From CAZQAA01 sp964591255 (GTDB lineage: Bacteria > Desulfobacterota > DSM-4660 > Desulfatiglandales > Desulfatiglandaceae), in NCBI GenBank assembly GCA_964591255.1, contig CAZQAA010000191.1, positions 1-23,255 on the forward strand: DNA of 23,255 bases, read 5' to 3'. Position numbers and translations under genes: made by a program. This document shows, in pieces, positions 1-6,356 of the stretch (within the stretch, counting starts at the first letter, position 1; every line of letters begins with the position of its first letter). Below the pieces are notes generated by a model that was not told the DNA's origin, made no database searches, and worked only from the letters and a program-made list of their open reading frames with translations.

Positions 1-783
1 CTCGATCTTTACCCGGCCTACCAAAAGGGACATCATCCGTCCCTCGGCATTGACACCTACCACCTCATCTCCGGCCTTCAGCTCCGACAGATAACGTGTC
101 TTGCCACCAGACACCATGGTATATGCATGGACAGGTCCAGCGTTTACCCTGAATGGCCTGGGAGCGACGTAAGGATTCTCAATACTTTCTGAATGCACCA
201 AAAAAAGGGCCTGGCTGCTGTTACCCACAAGCATTCCCTCACCCGGCCTCATTGTGGTACATGTATCAACGCATACCCTGTCGCCCATCCCCACAGGCAC
301 AACCCTGTCGATCTTTAGCTCCGTCAGATTTATAGTTTCCTGATCAGACCTGATCTTGTCGATCATCTCCCTGACCCTGACAGGATTACGCTCGGTTATG
401 ATAATACCATCCACTCCCTTTTCAAGTATACCTGATGCGGTCTGGGCCTCGTCAAGTCCTTTGACTTCCACAAAAATATTGTCAGCCCTTGCAACCAGGT
501 TTTCCAACGGTATAACTGTCCAGTCTGTTGTCCTCACCACTACCTTTTTATCCTGACACTGCTTTACAATCTCCTGTTCATCCTCCGCCGACCGGATTTC
601 CATAAGCAACACATCTTTTCCCCACCTAAGATCCCCATTATCAGACACAGTGGTTATAAGCCCTAGTTCCTTGACATCCTTAACCTTGTCCGGCGGGACT
701 ATTACTGCATCGGCCCCGCTTTCAAGGGCCGTGGTAACGAGTTCCTTTTTCCACGGATCTGCATTGACCCATATCTCTTTCAT
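1..783 (-). CDS. aroB': 3-dehydroquinate synthase II (archaeal type), 3' end missing
   Basis: This gene starts at ATG 783-781 and runs off the left edge after 261 codons, so the last part of a roughly 320-380 residue protein is missing. A GGAGGT ribosome site lies about 9 bases upstream. The family carries out NAD-dependent oxidative deamination and cyclisation of 2-amino-3,7-dideoxy-heptulosonate (ADH) to 3-dehydroquinate. It replaces the usual AroB in archaea and some Desulfobacterota. The start (MKEIWVNADPWKKELVTTAL), the internal VEVKGLDEAQTASGILEKG stretch and the NAGPVHAYTMVSGGKTRYLS block are typical of it. It is the last gene visible in the operon, 19 bp after tyrA, and it uses the product of the ADH synthase two genes upstream. 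It is unrelated to classical AroB, so that alternative is unlikely. Confidence 0.93.
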   Translation of the reverse strand, partial: MKEIWVNADPWKKELVTTALESGADAVIVPPDKVKDVKELGLITTVSDNGDLRWGKDVLLMEIRSAEDEQEIVKQCQDKKVVVRTTDWTVIPLENLVARADNIFVEVKGLDEAQTASGILEKGVDGIIITERNPVRVREMIDKIRSDQETINLTELKIDRVVPVGMGDRVCVDTCTTMRPGEGMLVGNSSQALFLVHSESIENPYVAPRPFRVNAGPVHAYTMVSGGKTRYLSELKAGDEVVGVNAEGRMMSLLVGRVKIE

Positions 784-802
784 CACCAAGCAACCTCCAT
801 CA

Positions 803-1615
803 TCATTTGTCTATCATATCCATATGGTTGAAAAAATCCCTGAGCCCATCAAACATCTCCTGGAAACCCAGTTTGTCCTTGTTTTTGACCATTGTCAGCA
901 GTTCCTCTGCCACATCCATAAATCTGTCCATATATCCTTCAGCAAAGCCATTATCCATCAAAAGAGATCCGAAAAGCTCTGCAGGCTGGTTTACCATGGC
1001 CCGGATGCGTTTAATCCTCCGCATAAAAGTCTGTGTAGAACATCGGCAGATATCGTCCATACCCAAACCGGACTTTTTTATCAAAAGGGCAAGTGCAATG
1101 GTGGAAAAATGATTAACCCCCTGAATGAGTCCCATCATCTGATCATGTTTTTCGGGTGTCAGAATGGAAACACCCATACCGGCATTAATAAAAACGCCTT
1201 TCAGCCATTCAAGTCCTTTCTCCCCCCTGCCGGGACATATCACTACCCTTGTTTCAGACTCCTCCCCCATGTCTGGCCCAAAAAGGGGATGGACCCCCAC
1301 CACTTCGGCCCTTGAATATTTGAGCATGGCATCCATAGGGCCCTTTTTGACAGAAGTCAAGTCCATCAGCAAACCGTCTTCCGAAACAAGTGGCCCAATA
1401 TCCCTTATTACACGCTCAGTCTGGGCAATAGGCACCGAAATCACTACCACATCGGACTGACACGCCATTTGGGCAGGCGTCAGATCGGTGCTGCGGCCTA
1501 CACGAAACACCCTTGAAGCCCGCTCTGCCAAAAGATCGGCAAACCATGAACCCATCCTTCCTGTTCCACCCACGATACCCACAGTGGGTGCGGTGAATTT
1601 ACAGTCTACTCCCAT
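803..1615 (-). CDS. tyrA: Prephenate dehydrogenase
   Basis: A 270-residue cytoplasmic enzyme that oxidatively decarboxylates prephenate to 4-hydroxyphenylpyruvate, the tyrosine branch. The N-terminal Rossmann fold shows GIVGGTGRMG at residues 13-22. LTSVKKGP follows near residue 87, the GVHPLFGP motif carries His109, and QGVNHF carries His169, as expected for the TyrA catalytic region. There is no chorismate mutase domain, which sits in the neighbouring pheA product, and no C-terminal ACT domain. Feedback control inside this protein is therefore not evident. The start codon lies inside the end of pheA (10-base overlap), which suggests translational coupling. The ribosome site is weak (GGGTGA). 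Confidence 0.93.
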   Translation of the reverse strand: MGVDCKFTAPTVGIVGGTGRMGSWFADLLAERASRVFRVGRSTDLTPAQMACQSDVVVISVPIAQTERVIRDIGPLVSEDGLLMDLTSVKKGPMDAMLKYSRAEVVGVHPLFGPDMGEESETRVVICPGRGEKGLEWLKGVFINAGMGVSILTPEKHDQMMGLIQGVNHFSTIALALLIKKSGLGMDDICRCSTQTFMRRIKRIRAMVNQPAELFGSLLMDNGFAEGYMDRFMDVAEELLTMVKNKDKLGFQEMFDGLRDFFNHMDMIDK

Positions 1616-2721
1616 GGTTCACCCGCTGCAGGATACGAACCAAGCCGTTTCAAGACTACGCAATGCTCTTCCATCTCCCTGAGCGCATCAGAGACATTCC
1701 TGTCCTGTCCATGTCCTTCAAGATCCACAAAAAAAAGGTATTCCCATTTCCTCGTTTTCATGGGTCTTGATTCTATCCGACTCATATTGATATTTTTTCG
1801 GGCCAATACCCCTAATGCCTTATGAAGTGCACCAGGTTTATGGGACAGAAAAAATAGAATTGATGTCTTGTCATTACCGGTAGGTTCGCTGTCTGCCTTG
1901 CCTATGGCCAAAAACCTTGTTATATTATCCGGGCTGTCCTCTATATTTTCCTCCAGTATATTAAGCCCATGGACAAGTGCTGACAGACGGCTTCCTATAG
2001 CAGCGGCAGACATGTCTTCAGCCGCCTTTTTGGCAGCAAGAGAGGTGCTGTTCACCTCTTTTATGGGAATCTTTGGCAAATTATTCTTGATCCATAACCT
2101 GCACTGGGCCACAGGCATGGGATGAGAATAGAGGAGCTTAACCTTGTTAATATCATCTGCACTGCTCAAAAGATGGTGCCTTATTCTAAGGAATATCTCC
2201 GCGCTTATCTTCAGTTCATACTTATAAAGCAGATCAAGGGTGTTATTCACCGAACCCTCATAGGAATTTTCAATAGGGACAAGGCCTATCTGACAAATAT
2301 CCTTTTCCACCATGCTGAAAACGTCTTCAATCGTATCAACAGCACGCAAAGAGGCTGAACGACCAAACAGAGATATGGACGCCTGATGGGAAAAAGTACC
2401 TTCAGGCCCTAAAAATGCCACGGTCAAAGGGATTTGAACCGAACGTGCTGCAGAAATAATCTCATTGAAGACATGTCTGACCATATCTCTGCTGAGATTG
2501 CCTTCGCTGCTTGACGTCAGGTGTCTTAATATCTCACTCTCTCTGGCAGGGTCGAATATTTCAACTCCCATTTTCCTTTTTATCTCTCCAATGGCAGCCG
2601 CAATATCCTGTCTTCGAGCCAAAAGTGAAATAATCTTACTGTCTATTCCGTCAATTTCAGTCCTGAGCCTATCCAAGGCCTTCCAATCTCCCTCCTGCCT
2701 GTCTTCACGCTTCACCTTCAT
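1606..2721 (-). CDS. pheA: Bifunctional chorismate mutase / prephenate dehydratase (P-protein)
   Basis: A 371-residue enzyme that converts chorismate to prephenate and then to phenylpyruvate. Three domains are visible. An AroQ-type chorismate mutase spans about residues 14-96 (DRLRTEIDGIDSKIISLLARR). Prephenate dehydratase spans about 99-275 and includes GPEGTFSHQA and the catalytic TRF at 268-270. A C-terminal ACT domain spans about 288-365, with GALH (297-300) and ESRP (317-320), the phenylalanine-binding motifs. Allosteric inhibition by Phe is therefore likely. I chose ATG 2721 because GGAGAG lies just before it. The longer frame from 2784 would overlap the upstream gene by 56 bases. The gene follows the ADH synthase by 7 bp and overlaps tyrA. 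Confidence 0.95.
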   Translation of the reverse strand: MKVKREDRQEGDWKALDRLRTEIDGIDSKIISLLARRQDIAAAIGEIKRKMGVEIFDPARESEILRHLTSSSEGNLSRDMVRHVFNEIISAARSVQIPLTVAFLGPEGTFSHQASISLFGRSASLRAVDTIEDVFSMVEKDICQIGLVPIENSYEGSVNNTLDLLYKYELKISAEIFLRIRHHLLSSADDINKVKLLYSHPMPVAQCRLWIKNNLPKIPIKEVNSTSLAAKKAAEDMSAAAIGSRLSALVHGLNILEENIEDSPDNITRFLAIGKADSEPTGNDKTSILFFLSHKPGALHKALGVLARKNINMSRIESRPMKTRKWEYLFFVDLEGHGQDRNVSDALREMEEHCVVLKRLGSYPAAGEPWE

Positions 2722-2728
2722 CTCTCCT

Positions 2729-3526
2729 CTAACCCTGATTAAGAAAATCCAAAGCCGCCTCAACCGTGAGGTTCTCATGTACAACCTTTGAAAGAGCTCC
2801 TACTATTCTTGTGGGATTTTTGTGCTGGAATACATTTCGGCCAATAGAGGTGCCTGAGGCACCTGCATCAATAGCACCTCTGACCATCTCAAGAATTGCC
2901 TTATCTGAATCCATCTTGGGACCGCCGGCGATTATTACCGGCACATGACATCCCTCTACCACCTTTCTAAAGGTATCAGGGCTGCCAGTATATGACACCT
3001 TGACCACATCCGCTCCCAACTCGGCACCCAGCCTTGCCGCGTGCTTAACCACCTCGACATTGTACTCATCTTCGATTTTTCTTCCCCTGGGATATACCAT
3101 AGCCAAAAGAGGCATTCCCCATTCAGAGGCTATACGGGATGCGTTTCCAAGCTGGGCCAGCATTTCTTTTTCATTGTCGTCGCCAATATTAACATGCACT
3201 GAAACACCGTCGGCACCAAGCTTGATAGCCTCTTCCACCGTACATACCAGAATCTTGGAATTGGGTTCAGGAGACAATGACGTGCTGGCTGACATATGGA
3301 CTATCAATCCCATATCAGGCCCGCTCCTTCGATGTCCCCGGGCCACTATACCCTTGTGCACCACAACGGCATTTGCACCCCCATCTGCCACTTGGGCCAT
3401 AGCCTCCTTCATGTTGGTTATGCCAAGGATGGGACCGACGCTCACCCCATGGTCCATGGGGACAATGACCGTTTTCCCTGTATTGCGATTAATAATTCTC
3501 TCCAATCTTATGTCTTTCCCTACCAT
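2729..3526 (-). CDS. aroA': 2-amino-3,7-dideoxy-D-threo-hept-6-ulosonate (ADH) synthase, DhnA-family aldolase
   Basis: A 265-residue class I aldolase. In the archaeal-type route it joins a 6-deoxy-5-ketofructose phosphate unit with L-aspartate semialdehyde to make ADH, the substrate of AroB'. The TIM-barrel landmarks are VPMDHGVS (Asp25), VYPRGRK (Tyr145) and ADVVKVSYTG, where Lys176 is the expected Schiff-base lysine. The phosphate-binding end is IIAGGPK and GTSIGRN. The start at ATG 3526 follows GGAGGGG with a 6-base gap. An upstream in-frame ATG at 3547 has its ribosome site inside the frame and is less likely. The gene replaces DAHP synthase at the head of the pathway. A plain fructose-bisphosphate aldolase is the main alternative, but co-occurrence with AroB' argues against it. 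Confidence 0.92.
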   Translation of the reverse strand: MVGKDIRLERIINRNTGKTVIVPMDHGVSVGPILGITNMKEAMAQVADGGANAVVVHKGIVARGHRRSGPDMGLIVHMSASTSLSPEPNSKILVCTVEEAIKLGADGVSVHVNIGDDNEKEMLAQLGNASRIASEWGMPLLAMVYPRGRKIEDEYNVEVVKHAARLGAELGADVVKVSYTGSPDTFRKVVEGCHVPVIIAGGPKMDSDKAILEMVRGAIDAGASGTSIGRNVFQHKNPTRIVGALSKVVHENLTVEAALDFLNQG

Positions 3527-3569
3527 TGTTTCCCCTCCGTTTTTCAAAAAACCATTACCGCTAAAATAA

Positions 3570-4628
3570 TTATTCGGACCGCATTGCCCTCAACCTAAGA
3601 TAATGATCGGCTAAAACGATCTTCACCATTGCCTTAAGTACCGGAATAATCCGGGGAATAGCAGACACATCATACCTTCCTTTCAATTTAAGCCTGGCCG
3701 GCTGGCCATCCCTGTCCACCGTCTCCTGCTCATGGCTGATAGAGGGAATCGGCTTGACGGCCACCCTCAATACTATATCATCGCCATTGGAGACACCCCC
3801 AAGAATACCACCGGCGTTGTTGGAGGCAAAACCGTCCGGAAGAATGGGATCATTATTCTGAGAGCCTGTCAAGCGGGCAGCCTCGAATCCAGCTCCTATC
3901 TCTATACCCTTGACAGCTCCAACAGACATTATTCCTTTGGCCAAATCGGCCTCCAGTTTGTCAAAAACCGGCTCACCAAGACCAGCCGGACATTTGGTAA
4001 CGCGAATTTCCACAATCCCCCCGACAGAATCGCCCTTTTCCCTGACACTTTTCACAAGGGCCTCCATCTGTCTGGATACAGCTGGATCAGGACACAAAAA
4101 GGGACTTTTGTCAATAAAGCCCGCATCCATATTGTCCGCTGCAATTCCTCCCAACTCGATGGTATATCCCTCGACTTTGATGTCTACAGGCAGGAGTATC
4201 TTGCCGGCTACCACACCTGCAGCCACCCTGGCCGCAGTCTCTCGTGCAGAAGCCCTTCCTCCTCCCCTGAAGTCAAAATGTCCATATTTCTTGAAGTACG
4301 TATAATCGCCATGACCTGGCCTGAACAGGGTCCGCAAGATTTCATACGGTCTGCTATCCACATCCCGATTCCTGATAAAGAGTGTGATAGGGGCCCCTGT
4401 TGTCATCCCTTCGAATACGCCGGAAAGGATTTCTACCTCGTCTCTCTCTCTTCTTGGAGTATCGGCAGGGCTTTTTCCCGCCCTGCGCAAGGCCATATCA
4501 TATTCAAAGTCCTCGGACCTCAGACTGATTTTCGGAGGGCATCCATCTATAACCACACCCACGCCGGTCCCATGTGATTCACCAAAGGTGGTAATCTTAA
4601 AGATTCTGCCAAATGAGTTGCCAGCCAT
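3570..4628 (-). CDS. aroC: Chorismate synthase
   Basis: A 352-residue FMN-dependent enzyme that removes phosphate from EPSP to give chorismate, the last common aromatic step. GESHG (His19), RPGHGDY (His106) and GGGRASARETAARVAAG (about 122-138) are intact, and the two histidines sit at the positions known to be catalytic. The third family signature near the C-terminus, usually R-H-D, reads GRYDVSAIPR here, with Tyr319 in place of His. A stretch of 43 bp separates it from the ADH synthase start and 68 bp from aroK upstream. It is an operon member and full length. AroA, AroD and AroE are not in the window, so the pathway must be completed elsewhere. Confidence 0.96.
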   Translation of the reverse strand: MAGNSFGRIFKITTFGESHGTGVGVVIDGCPPKISLRSEDFEYDMALRRAGKSPADTPRRERDEVEILSGVFEGMTTGAPITLFIRNRDVDSRPYEILRTLFRPGHGDYTYFKKYGHFDFRGGGRASARETAARVAAGVVAGKILLPVDIKVEGYTIELGGIAADNMDAGFIDKSPFLCPDPAVSRQMEALVKSVREKGDSVGGIVEIRVTKCPAGLGEPVFDKLEADLAKGIMSVGAVKGIEIGAGFEAARLTGSQNNDPILPDGFASNNAGGILGGVSNGDDIVLRVAVKPIPSISHEQETVDRDGQPARLKLKGRYDVSAIPRIIPVLKAMVKIVLADHYLRLRAMRSE

Positions 4629-4696
4629 TTTTATCCCGCCTTATATATTTTGGAATAACCAAATGAAAAAGGTAAAAGCCTTATTGAACCGATTTG

Positions 4697-5224
4697 TTAT
4701 CTTACCTTGACCCTGGAAAATTGTTCCATAATTATATCTGCAATACCACGTATGGAGTTAACACTGGTATCTACCATAAAATCACACGCCTTTTCATAAA
4801 GGGGAGTCCTCGTCTTCAATATCTCCTCTATTTCATAGATAGGATCAGTGCCTGTAAGAGATGGTCGCATATTGCCTTTTCCCTGATCATGGGCCATTCT
4901 TTTCCTTACTGTTTCAGCATCTGCCTTCAGCCAGACAATCCACCCGTTTTTACGCAGTCTCCTTACATTGTCCTCATCAAGCACAACTCCACCGCCTGTG
5001 GAGATTACCTGTTTATCCTGTCCTGAAATTTTCTCAATTATTCCCTTTTCTATCCAACGAAAATAATTCCATCCCTTATCATTGATTATCGCTTCAATAG
5101 GCCTATTGACACTCATCTCTATCATGGCATCCGTATCCACCAGATCCCATCCCATCTGCTCCGCTATAACCGTTCCAACCACCGTCTTGCCAGCACAACG
5201 GTAACCTATCAACACAACATTCAT
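4697..5224 (-). CDS. aroK: Shikimate kinase
   Basis: A 175-residue P-loop kinase that phosphorylates shikimate at O3 with ATP. Walker A is GYRCAGKT (residues 7-14). The shikimate-binding set is present as DTD (30-32), Arg56 in FRWIE and GGG (77-79), and the LID carries MRPSL with Arg120. Length matches the bacterial family. It is of bacterial rather than archaeal (GHMP) type although the operon's entry steps are archaeal-like. It is the first structural gene after the attenuator leader at 5395-5522, so its expression and that of the five genes behind it should depend on antitermination. The ribosome site is weak (AAAGGT about 11 bases upstream). Confidence 0.94.
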   Translation of the reverse strand: MNVVLIGYRCAGKTVVGTVIAEQMGWDLVDTDAMIEMSVNRPIEAIINDKGWNYFRWIEKGIIEKISGQDKQVISTGGGVVLDEDNVRRLRKNGWIVWLKADAETVRKRMAHDQGKGNMRPSLTGTDPIYEIEEILKTRTPLYEKACDFMVDTSVNSIRGIADIIMEQFSRVKVR

Positions 5225-5394
5225 TTTACAGGTTGACCTTTTGTAACAGTTTGGTCCTTTTACACACCTGGGCTGTCCATGCTGGGCAACTGTTTAAAGG
5301 AGCTCCACCCGATCCATGATTCGCAGCAAAACAATCTGCCATCACATTGGCAGAAAGACACGGAAAAGCCACCCCATCCCCCTTGATATCGAAT
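5225..5394 (-). other. Distal leader between attenuator and aroK, with a small hairpin
   Basis: This 170-base stretch lies between the terminator and the aroK start and contains no convincing gene. A perfect 7-bp hairpin, TCTGCCA with TGGCAGA and a 6-base loop (5335-5354), is followed on the minus strand by TTGTTTTG, too weak a U tract to call a terminator. An 11-codon frame at 5342-5377 (MGWLFRVFLPM) ends inside the hairpin. It contains Trp and two Phe, but its GGGGG ribosome site abuts the ATG and is badly placed. The role is unknown. It may stabilise the aroK mRNA end or be a secondary control element. Confidence 0.3.
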
Positions 5395-5429
5395 AAAAAA
5401 AGCCGTGAGCTTATGCGTGCCCACGGCTT
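5395..5429 (-). terminator. Rho-independent terminator of the aro leader (attenuator)
   Basis: On the minus strand AAGCCGTGGGC pairs with GCTCACGGCTT as an 11-bp stem containing one G-U pair, with an 8-base loop ACGCATAA. A run of seven T follows, beginning with the last two bases of the stem (5401-5395). It sits about 170 bases upstream of aroK and 18 bases after the stop codon of the aromatic-rich leader frame. It is inside the operon leader, not after a structural gene. Its 5' arm is also the 3' strand of the alternative duplex at 5419-5464. It may also end adk read-through transcripts. Confidence 0.85.
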
Positions 5430-5464
5430 GATATTTCGACATACACATCAATCAACCCATGAGC
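5419..5464 (-). promoter_or_regulatory. Antiterminator duplex competing with the aro terminator
   Basis: GCTCATGGGTTGAT (5464-5451) can pair with ATCAAGCCGTGGGC (5432-5419). Eleven Watson-Crick pairs, two G-U pairs and one G-G mismatch cover 14 positions around an 18-base loop. The second strand contains the whole 5' arm of the terminator, so the two structures exclude each other. The first strand can instead pair with ATGGAGC (5476-5470, one bulged G) just upstream, and TGATTGAT (5454-5447) can pair with ATCAATCA (5512-5505). These give the protective 1:2 structure. The pairing is read directly from the sequence. The regulatory function is inferred from the classical attenuation model. Confidence 0.72.
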
Positions 5465-5522
5465 AGACCGCTCCATAAAAAAAATAACAATAAAGGCCCT
5501 GCCCTGATTGATTGTGCATCAT
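5448..5522 (-). CDS. Aromatic-rich leader peptide of the aro operon
   Basis: A 24-codon frame, ATG 5522 to TGA 5448. Residues 10-16 are LYCYFFY, coded CTT TAT TGT TAT TTT TTT TAT, so five of seven codons are Tyr or Phe. Trp is codon 22. Two adjacent ATG codons open the frame, and the ribosome site (GTGAG) is weak. The stop codon lies right after the first antiterminator strand. A ribosome that finishes translation would cover that strand and let the terminator form. One stalled on the Tyr/Phe codons (5492-5475) would instead mask the 1:2 pairing and free it. A stall at the Trp codon would favour termination, so Tyr and Phe are the likely signals. The peptide itself probably has no other function. 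Confidence 0.75.
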   Translation of the reverse strand: MMHNQSGQGLYCYFFYGAVCSWVD

Positions 5523-5561
5523 CGTTTATTTACTCACATCAAGTTATACAAGTTATATAGA

Positions 5562-5590
5562 TGTTTAGATAATACCACGCCCCTTGTCAA
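5562..5590 (-). promoter_or_regulatory. Sigma-70 type promoter of the aro operon
   Basis: The -35 element TTGACA (5590-5585) is followed by 17 bases and TAAACA (5567-5562) as the -10. Transcription would start near 5555, about 33 bases before the leader peptide ATG. The promoter begins only 20 bases after the adk stop codon, so the aro operon has its own start even though adk is co-directional. A TATAACTTG direct repeat lies at the predicted start site (about 5538-5556) and could be an operator, but this is unproven. Confidence 0.6.
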
Positions 5591-5609
5591 GCGAAAAGTT
5601 GTAGTCATA

Positions 5610-6293
5610 TCAGGCTCCCAGCTTGGCCAAAAGATCGGCGGAAACCTCTTTTACCCCAGGTCTGCCATCCAACTCGATTATTTTGGGAATTCCCCCGTTT
5701 TTTGATGAAATCTCCTTGAAAAAATTAATGGCCGCCATGGTGCCCGACTTGGTATCATAATAAATATCATGACGCTGATCAATGGCCTCTTCATCCTGGT
5801 CATCCGAACGGGTCTTCAAATCGCCACCACATACCCTGCATTTATCGCCATTCGGCTTGATGGCCTCAATATAAATATTGTTGGGATGATTGTTGTCGTT
5901 CACACACAGGCGCCTGCCCATAATGCGATTCTTGGCAATCTGCCTGTCAAGTACCATTTCAATTACTATATCAACATTGATCCCCTCCGCCTTGAGCGCC
6001 TTTTCCAGCTCTTCTGCCTGGGTCAGATTCCTGGGAAATCCATCCAGGAGCCACCCATTCTTGCAGTCATCTTCCTTCAATCGGCCTAATATCATAGGAA
6101 TGGTAATGCTGTCAGGCACCAGTTCACCCCGGTCAATATAGTCCTTGGCCTCCCTGCCAAGATCTGTACCACGGGAAATATTGTCTCTAAAAATCACCCC
6201 TGTTTCAATGTGGGGAATGCCGAATTTCTCCTTGACTATCGCGCCTTGTGTCCCTTTGCCGCTTCCGTTAGGACCGAAAAACAGAATCTTCAT
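5610..6293 (-). CDS. adk: Adenylate kinase with a Desulfovibrio-type metal-binding LID
   Basis: A 227-residue cytoplasmic enzyme interconverting ATP plus AMP with two ADP. The P-loop is GPNGSGKGT (7-15), the NMP-binding part includes Thr31, Gly32 and Arg36, and DGFPRNLTQAE (84-94) is the AMP-site signature. The LID contains Cys130-X5-His136-X15-Cys152-X2-Cys155, the spacing reported for the Co/Zn/Fe-binding adenylate kinase of Desulfovibrio gigas. It is not the four-cysteine zinc LID of Gram-positive bacteria. ATG 6293 was chosen because AGGAGAG precedes it by 7 bases. An upstream ATG at 6326 coincides with the predicted promoter -10 region. Confidence 0.95.
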   Translation of the reverse strand: MKILFFGPNGSGKGTQGAIVKEKFGIPHIETGVIFRDNISRGTDLGREAKDYIDRGELVPDSITIPMILGRLKEDDCKNGWLLDGFPRNLTQAEELEKALKAEGINVDIVIEMVLDRQIAKNRIMGRRLCVNDNNHPNNIYIEAIKPNGDKCRVCGGDLKTRSDDQDEEAIDQRHDIYYDTKSGTMAAINFFKEISSKNGGIPKIIELDGRPGVKEVSADLLAKLGA

Positions 6294-6327
6294 ATCCAGC
6301 TCTCCTTTTACTCTGAAATTTTTCATG

Positions 6328-6356
6328 AAAATATTTTAAAAACAGTACCGTGTCAA
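6328..6356 (-). promoter_or_regulatory. Sigma-70 type promoter for adk
   Basis: TTGACA (6356-6351), a 17-base spacer and TATTTT (6333-6328) form a near-consensus promoter. The predicted start is near 6321, giving a leader of about 28 bases before ATG 6293. The -35 box contains the stop codon of the upstream apgM gene. adk can therefore be transcribed separately from the threonine cluster. Confidence 0.6.

Noticed and set aside
650..1315. 221-codon plus-strand frame
   Set aside because: It is antisense to tyrA and to the start of aroB', and its residues read as the complement of those genes.
3732..4577. 281-codon plus-strand frame
   Set aside because: It lies entirely antisense to aroC, which has all its family motifs.
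5260..5451. 63-codon minus-strand frame between aroK and the leader peptide
   Set aside because: It begins with TTG inside the leader stop region, runs straight through the terminator hairpin and U tract, and shows no family features.
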